DNA from: Nitriliruptoraceae bacterium
GTDB taxonomy: Bacteria > Actinomycetota > Nitriliruptoria > Nitriliruptorales > Nitriliruptoraceae
Assembly (NCBI GenBank): GCA_003558435.1
Contig: PWLR01000063.1
Location: 1-64,000, forward strand
Direction: 5' to 3'
DNA: 64,000 nt
The position numbers were made by a program, and so were the translations under genes. Numbering within the stretch: position 1 is the stretch's first letter; each line of letters begins with the position of its first letter. The notes beneath the pieces are model-generated. The model had not been told where the DNA came from, did no database searches, and saw only the letters and a program-made list of their open reading frames with translations. Shown here in pieces: positions 8,696 to 16,293 of this stretch.

Positions 8696-9007
8696 GCCTG
8701 GCACGGCGCCCCTGCCTGGTACCGCGCCTGGGCCGGTCTCCGCCGATGCCCGTTGCTGAGCCTCGGCCGATGGTTGCCCTCGCTCGCCGGACGACAGACG
8801 CCGGACGACAGACGTGCGGAAAGCACCCGTTTCCGGGGGCTTCCGCACGTTTTGCAGACCACCACACCCGGTTGAACCACGGCTCTGCACCGACCCCTCG
8901 GGTACGAGGGTTTCTGCCGGAGAGGTCGCCCACCTGTCGGGGCGGGGCGTGCCGGCGCCGTCGGCCAGCCCGGAACCCGTTTCCGCGCTCGCACCCTGCC
9001 CCGGGCA
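8696..9007. other. 312-bp convergent intergenic region with terminator
   Basis: Lies between the 3' ends of the PNPOx-like gene (plus) and the MATE gene (minus). It holds a 14-bp tandem repeat CCGGACGACAGACG at 8787-8800 and 8801-8814, running into the terminator at 8812-8853. Nothing else recognised. Confidence 0.6.
8812..8853 (+). terminator. Rho-independent terminator
   Basis: Perfect 10-bp arms ACGTGCGGAA (8812-8821) and TTCCGCACGT (8841-8850), with two more pairs possible past a bulge, followed by TTTT at 8850-8853 on the plus strand. It ends the PNPOx-like gene at 8228-8695 and may also stop the convergent MATE transcript. It is the clearest intrinsic terminator in the window. Confidence 0.8.
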
Positions 9008-10324
9008 TCAGTCGTCGGTGACGAGTCCGGCACCGGCGCGGGTCCAGGCCGAGCCCCGGACGCGGACCACCAGGGAGATCAGGCGCAGGAGCATCATGGC
9101 CTGGACGGCGACCCACAGACCCAGCACCCCTCCGCCGGTCGCGGCCACCACCTGACCCCCGACACCGCCGACGATCGCCGCCAGCACCGTCCAGGTGCGG
9201 AGATAGGCGAAGTCCTCGGCCCCCATCAGCACCCCGTCGAGGGCGAACACGGGGCCGTTGATCACGTGGCCGAGTGCGGCGAACCACCAGGCGGTCGCGA
9301 CCACGGCGAGCACGACCGGATCATCGGTGAGCAGTCTCGGCAGCACGGCGCTGCCGGCGATCAGCAGTATCGCCACGAGCGCACCGCCGCCGATGCCCCA
9401 ACGCAACAGGTCCCGACCTATCGCGCGCGCCTCGTCGTCGTCCCCGGCCCCGAGCGCGGTCCCCACCATCGCCTGGCCGGAGATCGCGAACCCGTCCATC
9501 AGGAACGAGATGAGCAGGAACGTCTGGTAGAGCACCTGGTGCGCCGCGGCGGTCCCGGTATCGATGCGGGCGGCCGCCGCGGTGATCGCGAGCAGCCCGG
9601 CCAGCAGCCCGCCGGTGCGCAGGAACAGATCGCGGCTGACCACCACCAGCGCGCCCAGTTCACGGCGACCCGGACGTCGGTGGCCACGTAGCGGCAGCCC
9701 GGTCCGGGCCAGCAGCAGACCGAACGCCACGACCGTGATCGCTTCGGCGGCCACCGTCGCCCATGCGGCGCCCGCGATGCCGAACCCCAGGCCGAACACC
9801 AGTCCGAAGGTCAGCGCCGCGTTCACGAGGTTCGCCAGCACCACGATGCCGAGCGGAGTCCGGGTGTCCGAAACCCCACGGAACGCCCCGTGGCCGACGT
9901 AGCCGAGCAGCAACAGCGGCACGCCCACGGCGCGAACCTGCAGGTAGGTCACGGCCGGGTCGACCAGTTCGTCCACGGCACCGACCGCACGCACCAGCGA
10001 GGGCGCGGCCACGAACAGCGCCACGCCCACGACCACTCCCAAACCGGTCGCGACCTGGACGGCATGACTCACCCGTCGACCCGCCGCGTCACGGTCACCG
10101 GCACCCACCGCCCGCGCGACCGTGGAGGTCGTGCCGAAGACCAGGAAGTTGAAGATCCATGACACCGCGGACAGCAGCGAGACCGCGAGACCGAGCGCAC
10201 CGAGTTCCGCGGCGCCAAGCCGCCCGACCACCGCGGTGTCCACCAGCCCCATCAGGGGGTCGGCCACCAGGGTGACCACCGCCGGGATCGCGAGCGCGAG
10301 GATCCGACGGTGACGCGAGACCAT
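9008..10324 (-). CDS. MATE family efflux transporter (DinF-like)
   Basis: Cation-coupled multidrug or metabolite exporter in the membrane. ATG 10324 is preceded by GAGGAG with a six- to seven-base spacer; the frame extends to 10756, but that region does not resemble the family. The 438 residues form about 12 hydrophobic helices in two homologous halves. Landmarks are PLMGLVDTAVVGRLGAAELG in helix 1-2, the conserved FLVFGTTSTVARAVGAGD segment, and the second-half match FLMDGFAISGQAMVGTALGAGD, typical of the DinF branch. It stands alone, convergent with 8228-8695. The substrate is unknown. Confidence 0.92.
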   Translation of the reverse strand: MVSRHRRILALAIPAVVTLVADPLMGLVDTAVVGRLGAAELGALGLAVSLLSAVSWIFNFLVFGTTSTVARAVGAGDRDAAGRRVSHAVQVATGLGVVVGVALFVAAPSLVRAVGAVDELVDPAVTYLQVRAVGVPLLLLGYVGHGAFRGVSDTRTPLGIVVLANLVNAALTFGLVFGLGFGIAGAAWATVAAEAITVVAFGLLLARTGLPLRGHRRPGRRELGALVVVSRDLFLRTGGLLAGLLAITAAAARIDTGTAAAHQVLYQTFLLISFLMDGFAISGQAMVGTALGAGDDDEARAIGRDLLRWGIGGGALVAILLIAGSAVLPRLLTDDPVVLAVVATAWWFAALGHVINGPVFALDGVLMGAEDFAYLRTWTVLAAIVGGVGGQVVAATGGGVLGLWVAVQAMMLLRLISLVVRVRGSAWTRAGAGLVTDD

Positions 10325-10403
10325 GCCGAGCTCCTCACGTCCGGGTCGTGACGTCCCGGAGCCTATGGCGGAGGCTCTCATCACACGACCGCGGCCCTTG
10401 CGA

Positions 10404-10886
10404 TCAGCTCTGCACGCCGATGGCGGTCTCCGTGGCTCGCAACGAACGGGTGCCCCCGGACGGCAGGAAGCTCGCGAGGATGGGCCGCACCTGCCCCGTA
10501 CACACGACCGTGGCCCGGTTGCCGACGGCCTCGAGCGTGCAGGCGACCGACTCGAATGCCCGGTCCTGCGGCTGAGCGGTCCGCAACTGACCGGCGCGCA
10601 CCGACCCGCGGCTCTCGTCGAGCCGGACGGTGCCATCGGTGCCGTAGAAGGAGGCGAGGTCGACCCCGGAGACGGCATCGTTGGCGATGGCGGCGGAGAG
10701 GTCGGCCAGACGTCGTTGCGCCAGGAAGACGGTGGCCGAGTCGATCGCCACCGCACCCAACCCGAACAGGATCAGCACGCCGACGGGGAACAGCACCAGC
10801 GTGTTCCCCGCCTGGCCCCGTAGGCGCCCCATCGCGCGGAGCAGCGTCGAACGACGGTGGGCAGGGCGTCGCAGGTCAGAATCCAC
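10404..10886 (-). CDS. TadG-like pilus assembly protein (short)
   Basis: 160 residues, last gene of the minor Tad cluster. A basic N-terminus is followed by GQAGNTLVLFPVGVLILFGL, a single transmembrane helix (about 28-48), and by IDSATVFLAQRRLADLSAAI, the typical TadG/TadE pattern in which a membrane-anchored pseudopilin exposes a long extracytoplasmic helix and a small domain. Two Cys (in VACTLE and VVCTGQ) could form a disulfide outside the cell. The start at 10886 overlaps the 3' end of the preceding TadE-like gene by 11 bp. It is much shorter than a full proteobacterial TadG, as is usual in actinobacteria. Confidence 0.78.
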   Translation of the reverse strand: MDSDLRRPAHRRSTLLRAMGRLRGQAGNTLVLFPVGVLILFGLGAVAIDSATVFLAQRRLADLSAAIANDAVSGVDLASFYGTDGTVRLDESRGSVRAGQLRTAQPQDRAFESVACTLEAVGNRATVVCTGQVRPILASFLPSGGTRSLRATETAIGVQS

Positions 10887-11421
10887 AGCGGTTGTCCGTC
10901 GTGCTGTCCAGTCGATCCTCGGCTCGTAGGCCGGATCGGAACGGGTCGATGACCTCCTCGTGCACCGAGGTCACGGTGGTCATCCGGGGGCCCACGAGTC
11001 CCGGCAGGGTGGTCGCCCTGACCTCGACCGTGGCCTCGATGCGGACGGGTGCGCAACGTGTCTGTGACAGTGTTCCCGACGCCGTGAGCGGCCGGATGCT
11101 CACCGCGCCGGGCGCGTAGCCGTGGGCCGCGCCGGCGGCCTGCGCGGCCTCGAGTGCGATCTCACGGAGCTGCAGGTCGCTGAAGGCCGCGCCACCCGGT
11201 GTCTCGACCACGGCTCGGACCGCCTCGCGGGCCGCACCGTTGGTCGCGAACTTCGCATCGATGACCGCCCAGCCGTTGAGCAGGATCAAGGTTCCGAACA
11301 CGAAGACGAGGATGCCGAACGCGAGCGCCTCCAGGCCGGCCACGAACCCACCGTCACGATCGCAGGTGGGGAGCGCACCACGCGCTCGGCTCGCCGTTGG
11401 TCCACCGGCGATGCGGATCAT
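10876..11421 (-). CDS. TadE-like pilus assembly protein
   Basis: 181 residues from ATG 11421, which overlaps the upstream stop as ATGA. After a basic N-terminus comes GGFVAGLEALAFGILVFVFG, a TadE-type transmembrane segment (about 24-45) with the Glu that in TadE proteins lies near the prepilin-like cleavage site, followed by LNGWAVIDAKFATNGAAREA and an extracytoplasmic domain. The frame is open upstream to 11907, but only because of overlap with the neighbouring gene. Likely a minor pseudopilin that helps anchor or initiate the Flp fibre. Confidence 0.8.
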   Translation of the reverse strand: MIRIAGGPTASRARGALPTCDRDGGFVAGLEALAFGILVFVFGTLILLNGWAVIDAKFATNGAAREAVRAVVETPGGAAFSDLQLREIALEAAQAAGAAHGYAPGAVSIRPLTASGTLSQTRCAPVRIEATVEVRATTLPGLVGPRMTTVTSVHEEVIDPFRSGLRAEDRLDSTTDNRCGF

Positions 11422-11960
11422 GGTCCGATCTCGAGTTCGTGACGGAAGCTGGCACCGCGTTCGATCCGGTCGATCAGGCCGGTACCGAAGATGCTCAGTC
11501 CCCGCGCCGGTGACGGCCCGGAGATGATCACCTCGATGCGCCCGTCGGCGGTCGCATCGCATCGGATGTCCACCCCCGGCTGGGCACCCCACGTTCCCAA
11601 CCGGGTGCGAGCGTTGACCACCGACGTGCCACAGTCCCCGCCCAGCCCGCTGGCCCGTCTGGCGGTGTCGAAGGCCACGGCCGAGACCGTCGACGACGCG
11701 TAGAGATGCACCAGGACCTGCGTCGAGAGCAACATGAAGCCGAGGAAGATCGCGACCCCGAAGACCGACGCGATCGACGACGCGCCACACTCCCCGTGGC
11801 ACCGTCCGGGCCGGCTGGGAGATTCGCCGGTGGCCGACGACGCCCCCATGGCCAGGGGTGGTGCCACCGGTCCGGGCAGGACCGGTGGCACCGCTCGCGG
11901 GAGCCACGTCACCCGGTCGTCGACCGGTGCGGCTTCAGTTCCCGATCTCGTTGACCTCAT
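11418..11960 (-). CDS. TadE-like pilus assembly protein
   Basis: About 180 residues; the start is uncertain (ATG 11960 used here; GTG 11912 and ATG 11849 are in frame, and none has a strong ribosome site). The core CGASSIASVFGVAIFLGFML followed by STQVLVHLYASSTVSAVAFD is a TadE-type anchor: one transmembrane helix after a small polar stretch, then an extracytoplasmic helix. The C-terminal part carries two Cys (DCGTS, IRCDA), a likely disulfide. It overlaps the pilin gene end upstream (by 26 bp with this start) and the next TadE gene by four bases, so the minor-pilin cluster is one operon. Confidence 0.72.
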   Translation of the reverse strand: MRSTRSGTEAAPVDDRVTWLPRAVPPVLPGPVAPPLAMGASSATGESPSRPGRCHGECGASSIASVFGVAIFLGFMLLSTQVLVHLYASSTVSAVAFDTARRASGLGGDCGTSVVNARTRLGTWGAQPGVDIRCDATADGRIEVIISGPSPARGLSIFGTGLIDRIERGASFRHELEIGP

Positions 11961-12123
11961 CGGTGATACGCGTCTCCGCGGTCTGGAAGACCCCGTTGAA
12001 CGCCAGCCACATGGCACCGCCGATGATCGCCATGATCAACACGGCGATCGCGGTCGAGATGACCCCTTCACCCGCCTGATCGTGACGGAGCCGCGCGAGG
12101 GTGGTGGGTGCGGGAGGTTGCAT
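11935..12123 (-). CDS. small Flp-like pilin
   Basis: 62 residues from ATG 12123. The sequence HDQAGEGVISTAIAVLIMAI leads into IGGAMWLAFNGVFQ: a short basic leader ending near Gly-Glu, then one uninterrupted hydrophobic helix (about 20-45) and a short polar tail (TAETRITDEVNEIGN). Size, leader and hydrophobic core fit a Flp/Tad major pilin or a pilin-like subunit cleaved by a prepilin peptidase and polymerised into the pilus. No prepilin peptidase gene is in the window. First gene of the minor-pilin cluster; its promoter should lie in 12124-12650. The frame extends to 12549 but the extra part is not protein-like. Confidence 0.75.
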   Translation of the reverse strand: MQPPAPTTLARLRHDQAGEGVISTAIAVLIMAIIGGAMWLAFNGVFQTAETRITDEVNEIGN

Positions 12124-12563
12124 GTCGAGCCCCGTGGTCGTGACCGCCCAACTGGGCGGTCGGATCGTGATCGGCGGAGGCGCCCCGACGCTGCTGGGGC
12201 GGTGTGAGGACGACAGTAGACGTGGTCGTTCGTCCTGCTCCGAATGAGAGGCTAGCAAGTGCACCGAAGATGACTCTCCGGTGTTCGCAGGATGCAATCG
12301 GTGTGCGTCCTGCACGTCGCCCGTCGGTGCGACCGGCCCCGGGTGATCGCGTTGGCGGGGAGTCGGCCGGGTGGCCGGCGCACCTCGGCGGCTGGTGAGG
12401 GCGAGGGGCGAGACGAGAACCGCAGCACGCAGGTCCCCATGCTCGCTGCCGGTGCACACGTCGACGAACCGATGGTCGACCCGTCCCGCACCGCTGCGCT
12501 CGTCGTGGATCCACGGCAGCGCACCCGCGAGCCTCGACCGCCCATGCACGCGATGTCACGATA

Positions 12564-12620
12564 TCGACACACTTCGAGCTCAAGAGATAGTGTGCCAACA
12601 TAGAAACATCGCGCTATACG
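12564..12620 (+). promoter_or_regulatory. candidate hipBA promoter(s)
   Basis: Two sigma-70-like pairs overlap the AT-rich stretch: TCGACA (12564-12569) with an 18-bp spacer to TAGTGT (12588-12593), and GTGCCA (12592-12597) with a 17-bp spacer to TATACG (12615-12620). Each has moderate matches; which one is used cannot be decided by eye. Confidence 0.4.
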
Positions 12621-12625
12621 AGACA

Positions 12626-12647
12626 GATGTAACGATGTTGTCACATC
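12626..12647. promoter_or_regulatory. candidate HipB operator (inverted repeat)
   Basis: Arms GATGTAA (12626-12632) and TCACATC (12641-12647) match as an inverted repeat with one mismatch, ending 15 bp before the GTG start of hipB. A further ACATC arm at 12606-12610 could pair with the left arm. HipB proteins autorepress through dyads close to their start, so this is a fitting operator; binding is inferred. Confidence 0.45.
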
Positions 12648-12649
12648 AT

Positions 12650-12656
12650 GGAGAGG
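12650..12656 (+). promoter_or_regulatory. ribosome binding site deciding the GTG start of hipB
   Basis: GGAGAGG lies six bases before GTG 12663. The upstream in-frame ATG 12648 overlaps this site and has no ribosome site of its own, so GTG is preferred. Confidence 0.65.
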
Positions 12657-12662
12657 TTGCTC

Positions 12663-12893
12663 GTGTCGTACTCCGTGCGCAACGCCGCCGATCTCGGTGC
12701 GGCCATCCAGGACGCGCGACGCGCGGCCGGAATGACCCAGGGCGAGCTCGCCGAACGAGCGGGGGTGTCCCGCCCCTACCTCGCGCACGTCGAACGCGGC
12801 CGAACGTCGAGGCTGCTCGAGCTGCTGCTCGACCTGCTGCGTGTGCTCGACCTCGAACTGGTCGTGCGGCGGCGGCACTCACCTGATGGGTGA
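12663..12893 (+). CDS. hipB: HipB-like XRE-family antitoxin
   Basis: 76 residues from GTG 12663 (81 if ATG 12648 is used). It is almost entirely one helix-turn-helix XRE domain: LGAAIQDARRAAGMTQGELA then ERAGVSRPYLAHVERGR, with the recognition helix in SRPYLAHVE. The C-terminal strand VLDLELVVRRR resembles the HipB dimerisation strand. Expected role: bind and inhibit the HipA kinase encoded directly downstream (8-bp overlap) and repress the shared promoter, possibly through the dyad at 12626-12647. The pair lies on the strand opposite to the Tad pilus genes on both sides. Confidence 0.88.
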   Translation: MSYSVRNAADLGAAIQDARRAAGMTQGELAERAGVSRPYLAHVERGRTSRLLELLLDLLRVLDLELVVRRRHSPDG

Positions 12894-14136
12894 GCGCCCC
12901 GAGCTGCTCCACGTCGAACTGCACGGTGAGGTCGTCGCCCACCTCCGGGAGCACAGACGACGGACACGGGTCGAGCTGACCTACACCGACCTCGCGCGTC
13001 AGCGGTGGGAGGCTCGCCTGCCGGTCGTCTCCTGCTCGTTGCCGGTCCAGCCACGCCCGCAGGACGCCACAGCGTTCCTCAACGGCGTGCTGCCCGAGGG
13101 ACAGGCCCGCTACACGTTGGCCGCCCAGCGCGATCTCCCCGCCTCCGACACCTGGGGGCTGGTGGCGTCGTTCGGCCGCGACATCGCCGGTGCGCTGGTG
13201 ATCTCCGACCCGGACACCGATCCGACGCAGCGCCAACCACATGCCGTGGACTACGCCACGATCGACGAGCTGGCCGCCGCCATCGTCGCGCTGCCGGAGC
13301 AGCCGCTCGGCGCCCACGACGACAGCGAACTGTCGCTGGCCGGGCTGCAGGACAAGCTGCTGCTGGTCGCCACCGACAGCCCGACCGGATGGGGACGACC
13401 CGCCGGCGGGTTGCCGTCGACCCACATCCTCAAGCCTGACCCGCTCAGCCACCCCGGCGTGGTCGTCCGCGAAGCCGAGGCGTTGCAGCTGGCCCGCCGA
13501 GCCGGACTGACCACGATCGACCCGCAGCTGCTCGACATCGAGGGCCGCCCGAGCCTGATCGTCGAGCGTTACGACCGTGCCACCACCGCCGGCGGCACCG
13601 TCCACCGCATCCACCAGGAGGACCTGCTCCAGGCCGTCGGCAGGGATCCGGCCGACCAGCACGGCCGGGTCAAGTACCAAGAGCACGGCGGGCCCGGGTT
13701 CCGCGACGTCGCCGCACTGCTGCTCCAACGGGCGGCCGACCCTGACGCGGAGCTGCACAAGCTCGCCGGAGCGCTTGCGTTCACCGTCCTGATCGGCAAC
13801 TCCGACGCGCACGCGAAGAACCTGTCGCTGCTCCTCGACCCGCCCGGAACGCTGCGGCTCGCCCCGCTTTACGACACCGTCCCGACCATGCTGTTCCCCA
13901 AGCTCAAGGTGCGCTGCGCGATGTGGGTCGGCGGGGTGTACCGCTCCCTCGAGGACGTCACCCGCGAGGCGATGGTGCGCGAGCTCGCCGGCCGGCACGC
14001 CTGGAAGGTGCCGGAGCGTCGCGCCGCCGAACTGATCGACGAGTGGGTGCACACGATCGTGTCCGTCGTCGACGACACCACCCCGACCGGCCGGTACGTA
14101 GGTCACCGCGCAGCCGAGCTCCGAGACCTCCGCTGA
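12886..14136 (+). CDS. hipA: HipA-like serine/threonine kinase toxin
   Basis: 416 residues from ATG 12886, overlapping hipB by eight bases. HipA toxins phosphorylate a translation target (GltX in E. coli) and cause dormancy. Family elements are all present: FLNGVLPEG (65-72), the P-loop region ELSLAGLQDKLLL with Ser150, ATP-binding Lys183 in THILKPD, VERYDR, RIHQEDLLQAVG, the catalytic loop GNSDAHAKN (Asp307, Asn312) and the metal-binding Asp330 in LAPLYD. No key residue is missing, so it should be active. Length and motif spacing match full-length HipA. The target here is unknown. Confidence 0.9.
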   Translation: MGERPELLHVELHGEVVAHLREHRRRTRVELTYTDLARQRWEARLPVVSCSLPVQPRPQDATAFLNGVLPEGQARYTLAAQRDLPASDTWGLVASFGRDIAGALVISDPDTDPTQRQPHAVDYATIDELAAAIVALPEQPLGAHDDSELSLAGLQDKLLLVATDSPTGWGRPAGGLPSTHILKPDPLSHPGVVVREAEALQLARRAGLTTIDPQLLDIEGRPSLIVERYDRATTAGGTVHRIHQEDLLQAVGRDPADQHGRVKYQEHGGPGFRDVAALLLQRAADPDAELHKLAGALAFTVLIGNSDAHAKNLSLLLDPPGTLRLAPLYDTVPTMLFPKLKVRCAMWVGGVYRSLEDVTREAMVRELAGRHAWKVPERRAAELIDEWVHTIVSVVDDTTPTGRYVGHRAAELRDLR

Positions 14137-14476
14137 CGATCCGCGGTTTCCCGTGGCCGTTCACCCAGACGCGGGCCCCGGTGACGACACCGGGCCCGGT
14201 TCCCCTCCACCGGGATCCGGTTCGGGCGCATCCTCGTCGCCGATGATCAGAGGCGCGTGGACCGGCTGCTCGCCGACGACGGGCTCGAGGCGACACCAAC
14301 CACGTCCAGCACCGAGGCCCAGCATCCCGCCGGGCCGGTTGACCGCCCGGCAGTGGCTTCGAGCGCGGCCTGGCGTGGATGGACGACAGGCCCGGTATCG
14401 CCACGCAGGCGGCCAGGGATGGCGGCCCTCCTCCGACACGGTCACACCGGTGGCGACCGGCGACCTCGCGGTCCGA
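14137..14476. other. 340-bp convergent intergenic region after hipA
   Basis: Lies between the 3' ends of hipA (plus) and the tadC-like gene (minus). Near 14173-14200 an imperfect GC hairpin (GGGCCCCGGTG / CACCGGGCCC with one bulge) could help end transcription, but no T-run follows. A 94-codon minus-strand frame at 14161-14445 is open but unsupported. It is the left-hand junction of the interrupted tad locus. Confidence 0.5.
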
Positions 14477-15382
14477 TCATTCGAGGAAGCCGGACAGGGC
14501 TGCGGTGAACGGGATGCCGATGAAGATGACCCCGGGCAGCAACGTCGCGACCGTGACCGGAACCCAGACCTGTTGCGCCCGTTTCTCCATCACCTCGATG
14601 AGCTCACGTTGGACGTCACGCCGGATCCCTCGGGCCTCGACGGCGATCAGCCGACCGAGATCGCTGGCGTCCCGGTTGAGGGCCAGGACCGCAACGAAGC
14701 GATCCACGGCGTCGACGGCGGCCAACTCCGACCACTCGCGCAGCGCCTGCTCCTCCGCGACGCCTTGCCGGATGCGTGAGAGCACGCCACGGAGATCCTG
14801 CGCCATGGCCCCCTGACCGCGGCGCGAGACCCGGTCGAGCGCACCGACCAGCGAGTACCCCGCCCCGAGCAGCATCCCGACCTGCTCGGCGACGACCGGC
14901 AGTTCGAGGTGCAGGGAGCGCTTCCAGCGATCGGAGGCTGAGGTCACCTGCCCTTCGAGCAGCAGGAACGCCAGCAGCATCCCGCCGAGGGTGAGCAGCA
15001 CCGCGAAGGCCGCCGGCGGTCGCGCTGCGATCGACAGCAGCGCGCCGAACCCGAGCCCGGCCAGCGCCCATCCGATCTGGCGCACCCGGAACTCGGTGAC
15101 GTCGAGGTTCGCGTGGACCCGCCGCAGCCGGCGGTCCAGGTCCTCGGACACCCCGAACAACCGTGAGAACTGGGACCCGAGCCCGCGGGCGAGCGGACCG
15201 ACGGCTTCGCGGAAGGATTCGACCGACAGCAGTCCGGTGCGTGGGCGGCGTCCCATCCCGCCCGGCATGTAGGGCCCCAGGCGATCCGCGAGTGGACGCC
15301 GCGAGAACCAGCGCAACTCGGAGAACAACAGGGTGAGCCCGGTCCACAGGCTCAGCCCGGCCAGCAGCACGATCACCGTCAT
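14477..15382 (-). CDS. tadC: Tad pilus assembly membrane protein, TadC-like (T2SSF domain)
   Basis: 301 residues from ATG 15382, whose start overlaps the upstream stop as ATGA. A type II secretion F domain (about 145-270) sits between an N-terminal pair and a C-terminal hydrophobic helix (VPVTVATLLPGVIFIGIPF); the core LPVVAEQVGMLLGAGYSLVG and LREWSELAAVDAVDRFVAVL are recognisable for TadB/TadC platform proteins. Together with the TadB-like protein it forms the inner-membrane platform on which the TadA ATPase acts. It is the last gene of the five-gene operon cpaB-tadZ-tadA-tadB-tadC. Confidence 0.87.
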   Translation of the reverse strand: MTVIVLLAGLSLWTGLTLLFSELRWFSRRPLADRLGPYMPGGMGRRPRTGLLSVESFREAVGPLARGLGSQFSRLFGVSEDLDRRLRRVHANLDVTEFRVRQIGWALAGLGFGALLSIAARPPAAFAVLLTLGGMLLAFLLLEGQVTSASDRWKRSLHLELPVVAEQVGMLLGAGYSLVGALDRVSRRGQGAMAQDLRGVLSRIRQGVAEEQALREWSELAAVDAVDRFVAVLALNRDASDLGRLIAVEARGIRRDVQRELIEVMEKRAQQVWVPVTVATLLPGVIFIGIPFTAALSGFLE

Positions 15383-16293
15383 GACGCCTCGGCCGTGTCG
15401 TCGGTGAAGAAGACCCGTTCCTCTTCCGGCAGCTTGAGCAGCTGACCGGCCCACACCCAACAGCCGGCCATCATCGCGAAGGCCACCAGCACGGCGAGTT
15501 GACCGCCAGGGGTACCGAAGGCCTCGCGACCATCACCGATCCCGACGCCCACGACGGCCATCCCGAACGGCACCACCAGCACGAAGTAGCGCGCGAACCG
15601 GACCCCTGCCTGCTTCGCGCGGGCGTCCTTGCGACCTTGGAGATCGTCGGTCCGATCGTCGATCAGCGCACGCAGGCGCTGGTCCACGTCGGTCCCGCCG
15701 ATCTCGTGGGCGATCAGCAGGGTCTCGCACACCGAGTCGGCGGTGGGGTCCGCCAGTTGGGCCTTGAGCACCACCAGGGTGCGGTCCAGGTCGGTGGATA
15801 TCAGCCACTCCCTCTGAGCGGCGAGGAAGGCTGGCCGCATCTCTTCCGGTCCCTTCAGACCGACACTGAGCAGAGCCTGTGGGATGGAGCGGCCCAAGCT
15901 CACCGCCTGGAGCCGGATCTCCTCGATCATGCGGGGCCAGTTCTCCCGCGCGAGCTCGCGTCTGGCCTTGCGCCGGCCGCGGGCGCTGGTGATGGGCATG
16001 CTCGCCGCCGCGACCCCGAGCGCGAGTCCCGCGAGTGCGCCGTCGTAGATCGCGAGACCGAAGGCGAAGGCGACCGAGAACAACACGAGCTCGACCGCGA
16101 CGAATTCGACGGTACGGACCTTCTCGAGCCCCGACTGCACGAGCAGGTCCTCGAGCGACCCCCGCCGCCGGCGGCGGCCGATACCGGGTGAGACCCCGAT
16201 CCCCCGCCATCCGAAGGCCACGGAGGTGAACGCCAGGAACACCCCGTAGGCCGCCACCAGGGCGAGCAGGAACGCGACGATCCCCTCGCTCAC
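15379..16293 (-). CDS. tadB: Tad pilus assembly membrane protein, TadB-like (T2SSF domain)
   Basis: 304 residues. Hydrophobic segments at about 5-27, 65-100, 240-262 and 270-290 surround a T2SSF domain with ENWPRMIEEIRLQAVSLGRS and IAHEIGGTDVDQRLRALIDD, the typical helical bundle of TadB platform proteins. It is coupled on both sides by four-base overlaps: its start to the tadA stop (16290-16293) and its stop to the tadC start. Expected to work as a heteromeric membrane platform for Flp pilus extension. Confidence is high on family; the B/C naming follows gene order. Confidence 0.87.
   Translation of the reverse strand: MSEGIVAFLLALVAAYGVFLAFTSVAFGWRGIGVSPGIGRRRRRGSLEDLLVQSGLEKVRTVEFVAVELVLFSVAFAFGLAIYDGALAGLALGVAAASMPITSARGRRKARRELARENWPRMIEEIRLQAVSLGRSIPQALLSVGLKGPEEMRPAFLAAQREWLISTDLDRTLVVLKAQLADPTADSVCETLLIAHEIGGTDVDQRLRALIDDRTDDLQGRKDARAKQAGVRFARYFVLVVPFGMAVVGVGIGDGREAFGTPGGQLAVLVAFAMMAGCWVWAGQLLKLPEEERVFFTDDTAEAS

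Larger units (their letters stand above)
12124..12647. other. divergent intergenic region between pilin cluster and hipB
   Basis: About 520 bp with no convincing gene. The left 400 bp has ordinary high GC. The last 100 bp (12545-12650) is clearly AT-richer than anything nearby and contains promoter-like hexamers and inverted repeats for hipB. The pilin promoter must also be here but was not identified. Confidence 0.6.

Noticed and set aside
12663-14136. hipBA as part of an insertion sequence or integrative element
   Set aside because: No transposase, integrase, terminal inverted repeats or target duplications are visible at either side.
14161-14445. 94-codon minus-strand open frame ending in a Pro/Gly-rich tail
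   Set aside because: No ribosome site, no recognisable domain, and compositional openness is expected at this GC content.
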